From: an uncultured Paludibacter sp.
GTDB taxonomy: Bacteria > Bacteroidota > Bacteroidia > Bacteroidales > Paludibacteraceae
Length of the DNA: 64,000 nucleotides
Reading direction: 5' to 3'
Assembly: GCA_937927845.1 (NCBI GenBank)
Contig: CALFXE010000090.1
Coordinates: forward strand, 33,932 to 97,931
Of this stretch, positions 25,791 through 34,663 are shown in pieces. The position numbers and the translations under genes are program-made. Within the stretch, counting starts at the first letter, position 1, and the number at the start of each line of letters is the position of its first letter. The notes under the pieces are model-generated. The model was not told the origin of the DNA. It made no database searches and saw nothing but the letters and a program-made list of their open reading frames with translations.

Positions 25791-26936
25791 ATGACAACAT
25801 ACGAAATTCTTCAGCATTATTGGTGGTTTTTAATCTCACTGCTTGGTGGACTACTAACTTTCTTGCTTTTTGTTCAGGGTGGACAATCGATGTTATTTTC
25901 TCTTTCTCGAACAGAAGATGAGAAAAGACTTCTCGTGAACGTACTCGGTAGAAAATGGGAATTTACATACACAACCTTAGTAGTTTTTGGTGGTGCTTTC
26001 TTTGCCTCGTTTCCTCTTTTTTATTCTACCAGCTTTGGCGGTGCTTACTGGGTGTGGATAATTATTTTATTTGCTTTTACTATACAGGCTTTTTCATATG
26101 AATTTCAGTCGAAGCCGGGAAATGTGTACGGTAAAACGACTTATAGAACCCTACTTTTCATTAACGGATTGTTAGGTACATTCCTTATTGGTGTAGCCGT
26201 TGCAACTTTCTTCACAGGCTCTGATTTTACTGTCGGGAAAGGGAATATCACTAATCTTGCTTCGCCTGTTATTAGCAGATGGGGTAGTGAATGGCATGGA
26301 TTAGAAGCTCTGTTATGTCCGAGGAATATATTTCTTGGATTAACGGTTTTCTTCTTAGCCCGCACCCAAGCTATTCTGTTTTTTATCAATCGTATCAAAC
26401 ATGAAGTATTAGAGAAACGTTCGCATAAGTTTTTATTATACAACTCAATACCTTTTGTTATCTTCTTTTTGGCTTTTGTTATTTCAATTTTCTTGTCGGA
26501 AGGATTTGCTGTAGACGCAGATGGAATTGTTTATATGGAGAAATATAAATACTTCACTAATCTTGTTGAAATGCCTGTGATAGGTGTGCTGTTTGTGTTG
26601 GGCGTACTTGCGGTTTTATTTGGAATTATTGCTTCCATCGTTGATTATAACTTCAGAAAAGGTATTTGGTTTTCAGGTGTGGGTACTGTTGTAACGGTAA
26701 CTATGTTGTTGTTAATCACAGGATATAATAATACTGCTTTCTATCCATCAACAGCCGACTTGCAAAGTTCACTTACGATTTACAATGCTTCTTCCAGCGA
26801 ATTTACATTAAAAGCTATGTCGTGGGCATCTATACTTGTACCTATTGTCGTAACTTATATATTCATTGCTTGGAGAGCACTCGAAAAGAAGAAAACAGAC
26901 ATTGAAGACATTAACAGTGATCATCATGCTTATTAA
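25791..26936 (+). CDS. cydB: Cytochrome bd quinol oxidase subunit II
   Basis: 381 residues from MTTYEILQHYWWFLISLLGG at 25791. The open frame extends 39 bp upstream, but that part is the intergenic repeat and I exclude it. It has the usual CydB pattern of paired hydrophobic helices, with no haem ligands expected. Features include QGGQSMLF, GAYWVWIIILFAFTIQAFSY, FQSKPGNVYG and LARTQAILFFIN. It partners CydA in the inner membrane. Confidence 0.94.
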   Translation: MTTYEILQHYWWFLISLLGGLLTFLLFVQGGQSMLFSLSRTEDEKRLLVNVLGRKWEFTYTTLVVFGGAFFASFPLFYSTSFGGAYWVWIIILFAFTIQAFSYEFQSKPGNVYGKTTYRTLLFINGLLGTFLIGVAVATFFTGSDFTVGKGNITNLASPVISRWGSEWHGLEALLCPRNIFLGLTVFFLARTQAILFFINRIKHEVLEKRSHKFLLYNSIPFVIFFLAFVISIFLSEGFAVDADGIVYMEKYKYFTNLVEMPVIGVLFVLGVLAVLFGIIASIVDYNFRKGIWFSGVGTVVTVTMLLLITGYNNTAFYPSTADLQSSLTIYNASSSEFTLKAMSWASILVPIVVTYIFIAWRALEKKKTDIEDINSDHHAY

Positions 26937-26937
26937 T

Positions 26938-26987
26938 TACTAATTACTAATCACCAATCACTAATCACATTAGCACATTAGTACGAC
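26938..26987. repeat. CACTAATCACC-type dispersed repeat
   Basis: TACTAATTACTAATCACCAA, then TCACTAATCACATTAGCACA joining into the GCACATTAGCAC family. A related sequence in the opposite sense (GGTGATTAGGTGATTAGTGG) is at 59737-59756. It lies after cydB. Confidence 0.65.
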
Positions 26988-27072
26988 TTATATAGTTAAA
27001 AAAACATAATCGCTTGCAACAATTACCTTATTCCTTTCATCATAGCTTTGTTTGATATTAAAAAATGAACGT

Positions 27073-27837
27073 ATGAAAGGAATTTTTAAAAAGGTATTGA
27101 TTGTTTTATTTTTAGGTGTTTTACTTACTGGATGTTTCAAAGATGATAATTATCCCTCTGATAATTATTGGATTGATATAGCTACAGTTGAGAATCCAAG
27201 CTTGAAGTCTGAGTTTTTCTTACGTCTTGATGACAGTACGTTATTATGGACGGCTAATTCTCGTTTTCCTAACTATCGACCAAAGGATGGTCAGCGTATT
27301 ATTGCAAATTATACTGTATTATCCGACAAACAAGCTACCGGTTTGTATGATTATGACATTCAGCTAAATGATGTTTATGAGGTTTTAACAAAAGGTATTT
27401 TTGAGGTTAGTCCGGAAACACAAGACAGTATAGGAAAAGACCCTATCTATGTTTCGAGAATATGGATAGGTAGCAAGTTTTTAAATATTGAGTTTTACTA
27501 CAGAGGCTATACAAAGACACATTTTGTCAACTTGGTGTCAGATACAGCAAAAACATATACAGACTCAAAAATTCATCTTGAATTTAGACATAATGCTAAT
27601 AATGACGAACCAATCCATCAACGCTGGGGAGTGGTATCTTTTGATATAGAGTCTTTAAAAGATAATAATCAAGATTCGGTTCAATTAGTAATACATTATA
27701 ATAAGCTAAATCAAACGGCTGAGGAATTATATAATCTTACATATAAATATAACGAAATTACAACCGGGTCAAGTGTCAAAAACAAAGCGGTTATAAGAAA
27801 ATTTGATGATTACCTGCCTGAGGATGAGATACAGTAA
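27073..27837 (+). CDS. NigD-like lipoprotein
   Basis: 254 residues from MKGIFKKVLIVLFLGVLLTG at 27073; the upstream TTG at 27052 is only 2 bp past the -7 box TAGCTTTG (27043-27050) and is unlikely. Lipobox VLLTGC, then the NigD N-terminal signature DNYWIDIATVEN. NigD is a small accessory protein first met near bacteriocin genes in Prevotella, but the wide Bacteroidota family has no settled function. It is followed by a strong terminator shared with the convergent flippase gene. Confidence 0.82.
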   Translation: MKGIFKKVLIVLFLGVLLTGCFKDDNYPSDNYWIDIATVENPSLKSEFFLRLDDSTLLWTANSRFPNYRPKDGQRIIANYTVLSDKQATGLYDYDIQLNDVYEVLTKGIFEVSPETQDSIGKDPIYVSRIWIGSKFLNIEFYYRGYTKTHFVNLVSDTAKTYTDSKIHLEFRHNANNDEPIHQRWGVVSFDIESLKDNNQDSVQLVIHYNKLNQTAEELYNLTYKYNEITTGSSVKNKAVIRKFDDYLPEDEIQ

Positions 27838-27858
27838 ATTTGTTTTTTAGTTTTGCAG

Positions 27859-27891
27859 CAAAGGGTGTTCAGTGTTTGGACACCCTTTTTT
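27859..27891 (+). terminator. Rho-independent terminator after the NigD-like gene
   Basis: Stem GGGTGTTC / GGACACCC (one G-U pair) with loop AGTGTTT, followed by TTTTTT at 27886-27891. Preceding A residues make it usable on the minus strand too, for the flippase gene ending at 27942. Confidence 0.85.
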
Positions 27892-27941
27892 GGTATTTAT
27901 CAGCGTTGCTTGCATCCGTATTATCCGCATTCTAATACCCT

Positions 27942-29435
27942 CTATTTCACAAATCTCTTTATCACCGGAATCCTGTTTAATGGTAGGTCGGTTTTGACTA
28001 AATACACTAAGAAAATTATCAGTAGGAATGTTTTGATAACTAAATTCAGAATTAAATATGGTGTGTTTACAAATGTACTTATAAAAAACAACCCAATAGC
28101 AAGAGCAGAATATATACCTATACTTTTTAAATTGTATTTTATACGCATATGTTTCTGTCCGTAGAAATAGGATAAAATCATCATTACAAAATAGCATGCA
28201 AATGCTGCCCATGCTGATGCCATATAGCTGTAAATTGGCACAAAAATTACGTTTATTGCAACTGTGATCACAGCTCCCACTATGGAAAACCAAGCTCCGT
28301 ACATGGTCTGCTCGGTCAACTTGTACCATAATGATAAATTGAAGAATATCCCCTGAAACATATATGAAAAAAGTACAATCGGTATTACTCTTAATCCATC
28401 CCAATAATCTTTATGAATGATGTATTTGAATATATCAAGATAGAATACTATACCCAAAAATATCAATAATGAAAAGATGATAAAGAATTTCATTGCATCA
28501 GCATAAGCTGCCTTACTGTTTTTGTCCTTATGTTGGGCAAAGATAAAAGGCTCGTAGGCATAACGGAAAGCTTGTGTAAACATCATCATAACCATAGATA
28601 TTTTAAAACAAGCTGAGTATATGCCTAATTCAGACTTAGCCAATGCAGGATCTTCTATCAGAAATGGGAATAGAATTTTGTCTAATGTTTGATTCATTAT
28701 TCCTGCTACTCCAAGCACCAACAAAGGTAACGAATAGCGTAAAATCTTCTTCAAGAGGGCTAAATCGAAAGTAAATTCAGCTTTTAAAGCTTCCGGTATC
28801 AGCAATAATGTTACAACTACTGTTTGAATTACATTTGCAACAAATACATATCCTACTCCGTAATGCGGATTATAAAACCAATCTATTAAAGAAGGAGCAT
28901 TATTCATTAGCCATGGACAAATTACCAAAAAGAAAATATTGAATGCGATATTGGTAAAAATCATTAATAATTTCAGTGTGGCAAATTTTATGGGTCGTGA
29001 TTTGAAACGTAGATAAGCAAAAGGTATAGAGCCGAACGCATCCATTGCAACTACTACACCTAACATTGATATATATTCTGGATTGGCTGAATAACCTAAA
29101 ACATCGGCAATTTGCTGAGAAAAAACTACGCATAAAACGGCAAAAAGAAGAGATGTAAACCCTACGGATATTAGGGTGTTACCATATACCTTGTCTGAAA
29201 TTTCGGAATGTTTGTTTGCAAAACGAAAAAAGCCCGTTTCCATTCCATATGTCAATATAACCAAAAGTAAGGCTGTCCAGGCATATAGATTGGCAACAAC
29301 TCCATAATCGGCAGAACCGGTTAAAACATAAGTGTAAAGAGGTACTAATAACCAGTTAAGGAATTTTCCCAGAATACTGCTTACTCCGTAAATGGCAGTT
29401 TCTTTTGCCAATTTTTGCATTTGTTTTTCAGCCAT
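27942..29435 (-). CDS. Oligosaccharide flippase family protein (Wzx/MATE-like)
   Basis: 497 residues of almost continuous transmembrane helices (about 14). The N-terminus KLAKETAIYGVSSILGKFLN is typical of polysaccharide-biosynthesis flippases, which turn lipid-linked sugar units across the inner membrane. No glycosyltransferases are adjacent, so the substrate is open. It starts 11 bp after the stop of the TerB/DnaJ gene, suggesting co-transcription. It ends near the bidirectional terminator at 27859. Confidence 0.88.
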   Translation of the reverse strand: MAEKQMQKLAKETAIYGVSSILGKFLNWLLVPLYTYVLTGSADYGVVANLYAWTALLLVILTYGMETGFFRFANKHSEISDKVYGNTLISVGFTSLLFAVLCVVFSQQIADVLGYSANPEYISMLGVVVAMDAFGSIPFAYLRFKSRPIKFATLKLLMIFTNIAFNIFFLVICPWLMNNAPSLIDWFYNPHYGVGYVFVANVIQTVVVTLLLIPEALKAEFTFDLALLKKILRYSLPLLVLGVAGIMNQTLDKILFPFLIEDPALAKSELGIYSACFKISMVMMMFTQAFRYAYEPFIFAQHKDKNSKAAYADAMKFFIIFSLLIFLGIVFYLDIFKYIIHKDYWDGLRVIPIVLFSYMFQGIFFNLSLWYKLTEQTMYGAWFSIVGAVITVAINVIFVPIYSYMASAWAAFACYFVMMILSYFYGQKHMRIKYNLKSIGIYSALAIGLFFISTFVNTPYLILNLVIKTFLLIIFLVYLVKTDLPLNRIPVIKRFVK

Positions 29436-29446
29436 TTGCTAATGTG

Positions 29447-30184
29447 TTAAATTATTCCTCTTTGTTTTTTAAGATGTTCGTAGGCTTCATTGACATCCCT
29501 GAATTTTTCGGTTGCCGATTTTTTGATATCATCTCCCAGACTTGCAACTTTATCGGGATGATATTTCATAGCCATTCTTCTGTATGCTTTTTTAATTTCA
29601 TCGTCAGTTGCTGTTGATTGTATTTCCAATGCTTTATATGCCCAATTTACATCAACATGTTTGATATAAGGAGCTTTTAAGGATTCAAATTCGGTATGAC
29701 TGATATTAAAAACACCTGATATTCTTTGTATAACTTGCAGTTCTGCAATATTAACTTCTCCATCGGCATAAGCAATATCAAATAAAAGTCGGATTAATTG
29801 AAGCTTCGCTGAATAATTCATGTAAAAATTAATCTGTTGCGCAACTTCTACTTCATTAATAGGCTGATTAAGAATTTTCTTTAGTATCTGAAGTGCTTCA
29901 AGTGCACCTTCTTCACCGAAATTGCTTACTAAAAAGCGTTTGACTACATTCAACTCTGCTTTTTGAACTGTTCCATCGGCTTTCATAACGCAAGCCATCA
30001 TAACGAGCAGACTTGCTTTGAAATTCGATTCGGTGGTTTGCCGACTATAAGTCTGTGCTCTTTTAGTTGATGTAGTAGAACTATCACCAAACAGAGAACC
30101 TATGGCAAATCCTATAATTGCCCCAATCGGACCTCCAAATGCCCATCCTAATCCTCCACCTATCCATTTTGCAAAATTTCCCAT
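29447..30184 (-). CDS. TerB-like / DnaJ-domain protein (DjlA-like)
   Basis: 245 residues. A glycine-rich N-terminal segment (IGGGLGWAFGGPIGAIIGFA, about 8-27) may insert in the membrane. A TerB-like helical domain follows (about 52-165, with MKADGTVQKAEL and AYADGEVNIAEL, the acidic metal-binding-like loops). The C-terminus is a J domain (about 183-240) with the HPD triad in MKYHPDK. It resembles DjlA, a membrane co-chaperone of DnaK. It is first of a two-gene unit with the flippase. Confidence 0.88.
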   Translation of the reverse strand: MGNFAKWIGGGLGWAFGGPIGAIIGFAIGSLFGDSSTTSTKRAQTYSRQTTESNFKASLLVMMACVMKADGTVQKAELNVVKRFLVSNFGEEGALEALQILKKILNQPINEVEVAQQINFYMNYSAKLQLIRLLFDIAYADGEVNIAELQVIQRISGVFNISHTEFESLKAPYIKHVDVNWAYKALEIQSTATDDEIKKAYRRMAMKYHPDKVASLGDDIKKSATEKFRDVNEAYEHLKKQRGII

Positions 30185-30337
30185 AAAATTTAATATGTAT
30201 ATTTTATGACATATGTTATTTGTCGAAAACTAATGAATCTAAATCGATTTCTTTTAGCTTGCAAATATAATTTAAAAAAAGGATAATAAGGTTTTTTTCT
30301 CTACTTTTGCAACCATATTAACTATCAATAGATTTTC

Positions 30338-32161
30338 ATGAATAAGATTAAATATATTTTGTTATTATGCTTTTTCTTTGCTGCAAATACATTCTCACAA
30401 GATCAATTAAAAGATTCCGTACGATTAGAAGAGTTAGTTGTTACCGGATCGAAGTTTGAAACTTCCCGTAAGCTTGTTCCATTTTCAGTATCGCAAATAA
30501 GTTCAGACAATATCAGGCAAAGCGGTCATTATAATGTACTTTCTACTTTAAGCACGTATGTACCCGGAGTTTTTATTACTGAGCGAAATATCTTGGGTTT
30601 TGGGGTATCGACCGGTGGTTCGGGTACTATTAATATTCGTGGTGTTGGTAATTCGCCTAACACACAAGTTTTAGTTTTAATCGATGGTCATCCCCAATAT
30701 CAAGGAATTTTCGGTCACCCGCTACCCGATGCCTATGTGGCTTCTGATGTAGAAAAAGTTGAAGTTATACGTGGGCCAGGATCTGTCTTGTATGGTTCAA
30801 ATGCAATGGCAGGAGTTATTAATATCATCACAAAAAAGCAACAGAAAGATGGTTTATCAGCTACTGTAAATGCTGTTTATGGTTCCTATAACACACAAAA
30901 ATATGCAGGAACAATAGGCTTTAAGAAAGATAAATTCAGTGTGTTTGCTTCTGGAAATTATGACAGAACAGATGGGATTCGACCAAATACAGATTTTAAT
31001 ATAGAAAATGGTTATTTGAAAGTTGGCTACGACATAAATCATAACTGGAAAGCAATGGGTGATGTTAGCATTGCACATTTTAATGCTAATGATAATGGTT
31101 CGGTGTATGATGCTCCTGCTCCTTTTAATGCGGATATCACAAGAGGCAAAGCTTCAATTTCAATAGAAAACAACTATTCAAAATTAGACGGTGCAATTAA
31201 ACTATATCATAATTTTGGCAAACACGATCTTTCTGATGGTTTTCAATCGAGCGACAGAAATTCAGGTTTGATGATTTATCAGAATTACAAACTGTTTGAA
31301 AATACGCATATTACCGGAGGTGTTGATGCTAAACAATTTGGAGGAGTAGCAAATAAGGGAGATGCTGCAAACACATACACAACTATCAATGAAATTGCAG
31401 GATATGCATTAGTTAGACAGAAATTATTAGGATTTTTGGATTTGAATGCAGGCTTGCGCTTCGAGAATCATTCAATTTTTGGAAATGAATGGATACCAAT
31501 GGGCGGTGCATCAGCAAAAGTAAATGAGACAACAAATCTGAAAGCATCAATCTCGAAAGGCTTTAGAAGTCCGACTATGATGGAATTATACTTATATGCA
31601 CCAAATATCGAATTGAAACCGGAAAGAATGATGAATTATGAAGTAAGCTGGATGCAATCTTTTATAAGCAACAAGCTAAATACTGAGTTGACAGCATTTT
31701 TGGTTGAGGGTGAAAATATGATTGATGTTGTACCGGGCGCACCACCAAAACGGCAAAACATAGGATCTTTTTTGAATAAAGGAATTGAGTTTTCTGCGAA
31801 ATATCGTATTACAAATCAACTAAATATACAAGCAAATTATACATATCTTGATTTGAAAAAGAAAATCATTGCAGCACCGCGTCATCAAGCAAATTTGAAT
31901 TTGAATTATCAGATTGATAAACTTAATATTAATCTGTCGGCACAACATGTAAATGGCTTATATTCAAGATTAGAAACATCGGTGATTTCGCCTGTTGTTA
32001 ACAACTTTACTCTTTTAAATGCAAGGGTATCAGCCAGAATTATAAAACAATTAAATATCTTTGTAGCTGTTCATAATATTTTAAATCAAAAGTATGAAAT
32101 TAACTACGGCTATCCGATGCCGGGAATTAATTTTCATGGAGGAGTGAATGTTGAGTTGTGA
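30338..32161 (+). CDS. TonB-dependent receptor (vitamin/metal-complex type)
   Basis: 607 residues. Signal peptide (LLLCFFFAANTFS), TonB box LEELVVTGSKFE, a plug with TINIRGVGNSPNTQVLVLID and YGSNAMAGVINIIT, and a barrel ending in GINFHGGVNVEL. The length and plug are those of BtuB/CirA-like receptors for cobalamin, haem or siderophores; no riboswitch or Fur-like site was seen to choose between them. TACTTTTG at 30302-30309 is a possible -7 box. Its stop overlaps the GTG start of the shikimate kinase gene by 4 bp. Confidence 0.9.
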   Translation: MNKIKYILLLCFFFAANTFSQDQLKDSVRLEELVVTGSKFETSRKLVPFSVSQISSDNIRQSGHYNVLSTLSTYVPGVFITERNILGFGVSTGGSGTINIRGVGNSPNTQVLVLIDGHPQYQGIFGHPLPDAYVASDVEKVEVIRGPGSVLYGSNAMAGVINIITKKQQKDGLSATVNAVYGSYNTQKYAGTIGFKKDKFSVFASGNYDRTDGIRPNTDFNIENGYLKVGYDINHNWKAMGDVSIAHFNANDNGSVYDAPAPFNADITRGKASISIENNYSKLDGAIKLYHNFGKHDLSDGFQSSDRNSGLMIYQNYKLFENTHITGGVDAKQFGGVANKGDAANTYTTINEIAGYALVRQKLLGFLDLNAGLRFENHSIFGNEWIPMGGASAKVNETTNLKASISKGFRSPTMMELYLYAPNIELKPERMMNYEVSWMQSFISNKLNTELTAFLVEGENMIDVVPGAPPKRQNIGSFLNKGIEFSAKYRITNQLNIQANYTYLDLKKKIIAAPRHQANLNLNYQIDKLNINLSAQHVNGLYSRLETSVISPVVNNFTLLNARVSARIIKQLNIFVAVHNILNQKYEINYGYPMPGINFHGGVNVEL

Positions 32162-32670
32162 GTAGAATATTTTTAATTGGTTATATGGGGTCGGGGAAGT
32201 CGGCAATGGGTAAATTGCTGGCTGATAAGCTTGGCTTAACTTTCATCGACTTAGATGCTTATATTGAAAATAAGTACAGACGTACTATTGCTAATATTTT
32301 TGCAGATGAAGGAGAAACAGCTTTTCGTGAAATGGAAAAGAATTGTTTACACGAAGTATCCGACTTCGAGGATGTAGTTATAGCTACAGGCGGAGGTGCT
32401 CCTTGCTTTTTCGATAATATGGAGCATATGAATAGCTGCGGCGAAACCATATATTTACGACTTACACCTGAGCATTTAGTGCAAAGATTATCAAGTTCAA
32501 AAGCAGGAGTAAGACCCTTATTGCAAAACAAAAAAGGCAATGAATTACTTCAACAAATCACCGAACTACTAAAAATCAGAGAACCTTTCTACATGCAAGC
32601 TCAACTAATTATTGAGGGAAGTGATGAAGAGATTGAAAGGCAGATTAAATTGCTTGATTCTTTAGCTTAA
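32158..32670 (+). CDS. aroK: Shikimate kinase
   Basis: 170 residues. Phosphorylates shikimate at O3 in the chorismate pathway. Walker A is GYMGSGKS (8-15), the shikimate-binding region includes FIDLDAYIE, FREMEKNCL and ATGGGAPC, and the lid is near RPLLQNKKG. It starts at GTG 32158 within the stop of the TonB receptor gene (GTGA overlap), so its translation is probably coupled to a receptor with no obvious link to aromatic synthesis. Confidence 0.95.
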   Translation: MSRIFLIGYMGSGKSAMGKLLADKLGLTFIDLDAYIENKYRRTIANIFADEGETAFREMEKNCLHEVSDFEDVVIATGGGAPCFFDNMEHMNSCGETIYLRLTPEHLVQRLSSSKAGVRPLLQNKKGNELLQQITELLKIREPFYMQAQLIIEGSDEEIERQIKLLDSLA

Positions 32671-32685
32671 TCATCTTACCGTACT

Positions 32686-34302
32686 TTATTTTGTTTTAAA
32701 CTGCAAAATTACCAATGAACAAGGTAATAATTCTACGTCTGAGGATTTTCCCTTTAATTCTTTTATTTTGGGAACTATCTTGGTTCTAAAGTCCTGTTTG
32801 TTTGCGTCGTCAATATTTGGGCTGCTTAAAATCCATTGTTTCACTATACTGTATCCTTCAGAAACATTCAATCTGACTTTTTGTATTTGTTCCGGCGATC
32901 TGTTTATTAATGCTACATTAAGTGTTCCGTCTGCGGTTATTACAGCCGAACCGTCGATAAAATTTAAAAACGGCGTATCAATCTTCAGATCTTTTATGTC
33001 TTCATTAAGCCCGAATTCGAGAGCGAAATTTATTTGATCTGTTGTCATACCAGGACCGGAAATCGACAAATCTGCTTTATAACCCTGCATTAACTCACGA
33101 TAGAGTTGAAAAACATAATATATGGATGTTTTATATGCGTCTGTATCTCCAACGGTTTTTATCAAGCCATGGCCGTTAACAGGAAATATATAATTGCCCA
33201 TGGCGATTAGGGGGCTATTTCGAATAAATATATTAAGCATTCCTGCTACAACAGCAATATCGGTCATTCGCCTGTCATCGTGCCTTGTCATCAAGTATTT
33301 TTGAGTATCGTTATCGAATACGGAATGCCTGTTATTCCATTCGTCTATGCTTAATTTTACCGGATTATCCGTCCTCCCTAAACGAGTATTGTGTTGTTGC
33401 ACAATATCAATGATTGTTTTCAAATGTGCTTCGACCAATGCTGGAGCAAAAGTGGTATTTTGAGGATTCTCTATTTTTTTATTTCGTATTTTTGAATTGA
33501 TATAATAATGTTGGGTCAGATAATCAATTAAATGTCCGTTTTCTGTAAGAATAGTATCATTCCAGCCATAGGTATATCCTACTGCTAATAACTGTAAATC
33601 AGGATGGACTGCTCTTATCGCGTTAGCCCATTGATTTAACTTTTGAGAATATTCCGTCGCAGATTCTCTTGTATGTCTTCCCCATGGTCCGTAATTTTCA
33701 TTTCCTATACACCAATATTTCACATTATAAGGTTCTGTGTGTCCGTTTTCAGCCCTTTTTTTTCCATAGGTAGTTTTTTTTGAGCCATTCACGTATTCGA
33801 TCCAATTAAGAGCTTCTCCCAATGATCCTCCGTAGGGCGGTTGATTGCCCATATTCAAGTTTATATAAGGAGTTGTTCTTACATTTTTACACCAGGATAA
33901 AAATTCGTCCGTACCGAAACGGTGATTGTCAACACCGCCCCAACAATAACATTTAACCGCCGGTCGTTGATCTAACGGACCTATTCCATTTTCCCAATGA
34001 TATTCGTGGATATATGTCCCTGCCGGCCATCTGACAACAGGTATATTCAAAGGTTTTAACATCTCCGTTATATGTTTTCTCTCTGTTCCGTCCATATCTG
34101 CTATTCCCCCATATATAACTTTGTCGTTACAATCTTCCAGCATTTGACCATATATCATAGGATCAATTGCAATTTTATTTTGAGGTATTGTTATGGACAC
34201 CTTTGTTATTTTTGATGATTTTTCTATCTTCTGCGTTTTTATAAATTGTATATTGAAGAAAAAGAAAATTATTACGAAAAAGCAATATTGTTTTGTTTTC
34301 AT
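32686..34302 (-). CDS. Alpha-L-arabinofuranosidase, GH51
   Basis: 538 residues with a signal peptide (YCFFVIIFFFFNIQFIKTQ). GH51 retaining enzymes remove arabinofuranose from arabinan and arabinoxylan. The acid/base is E202 in CIGNENYG and the nucleophile E321 in LSIDEWNNRH. Other family blocks are VVRWPAGTYIHEYHWENGIG and GGVDNHRFGTDEFL. The C-terminal beta domain is present. No SusC/D, sensor or other CAZyme lies next to it, so it is an orphan and not part of a polysaccharide utilisation locus in this window. A -7 box TATCTTTG (CAAAGATA, 34339-34346) lies upstream, with a loosely spaced TTG. Confidence 0.9.
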   Translation of the reverse strand: MKTKQYCFFVIIFFFFNIQFIKTQKIEKSSKITKVSITIPQNKIAIDPMIYGQMLEDCNDKVIYGGIADMDGTERKHITEMLKPLNIPVVRWPAGTYIHEYHWENGIGPLDQRPAVKCYCWGGVDNHRFGTDEFLSWCKNVRTTPYINLNMGNQPPYGGSLGEALNWIEYVNGSKKTTYGKKRAENGHTEPYNVKYWCIGNENYGPWGRHTRESATEYSQKLNQWANAIRAVHPDLQLLAVGYTYGWNDTILTENGHLIDYLTQHYYINSKIRNKKIENPQNTTFAPALVEAHLKTIIDIVQQHNTRLGRTDNPVKLSIDEWNNRHSVFDNDTQKYLMTRHDDRRMTDIAVVAGMLNIFIRNSPLIAMGNYIFPVNGHGLIKTVGDTDAYKTSIYYVFQLYRELMQGYKADLSISGPGMTTDQINFALEFGLNEDIKDLKIDTPFLNFIDGSAVITADGTLNVALINRSPEQIQKVRLNVSEGYSIVKQWILSSPNIDDANKQDFRTKIVPKIKELKGKSSDVELLPCSLVILQFKTK

Positions 34303-34663
34303 GAGTAAATTATATTATATATCGGTTGTGGCATCGAACAAAGATAATATAATAATGTGAAAATATGCCAATGTGGGGATACAAAACCAAGTTTCCTGCG
34401 GCGGTATACCCAGCTCGCAAGCTAGCGTATTCTACCGAAAGAACAGGGCGATTGAGGAAGCTCACGTACAATTGTAGTTAGCTTAATAGAGAATAAAAGG
34501 AACTCCTCTTGTTGATAACTTTAAATCACTTCCCTTTGAAGTTTAATTAAAATGTATGTATCTTTAGCCATCGAAGTTACTGAAATTTCAGCTTCTAACA
34601 ACACCCTATATTACATACAATTACACGAAACTTGTTTCTGGAATATTAATTAATCATCAAATT
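34303..34663. other. Gap between GH51 and dnaE with a GC-richer palindrome
   Basis: No gene is visible. It contains the GH51 promoter area, a short GTGxxAATATGCCAATGTG piece of the dispersed repeat (about 34356-34377), and a GC-richer palindrome at 34402-34437. There CGGTA pairs with TACCG and AGCT-CGCA-AGCT forms the tip. The last 150 bp before dnaE are AT-rich with no clear promoter. Confidence 0.5.

Noticed and set aside
27847..28404. 185-codon minus-strand frame over the flippase 3' end
   Set aside because: A frame-shifted shadow of the flippase gene, and it crosses the strong terminator at 27859.
30185..30337. Cobalamin or other riboswitch upstream of the TonB receptor
   Set aside because: Only 150 bp of AT-rich DNA with no conserved B12-box or other riboswitch core visible.
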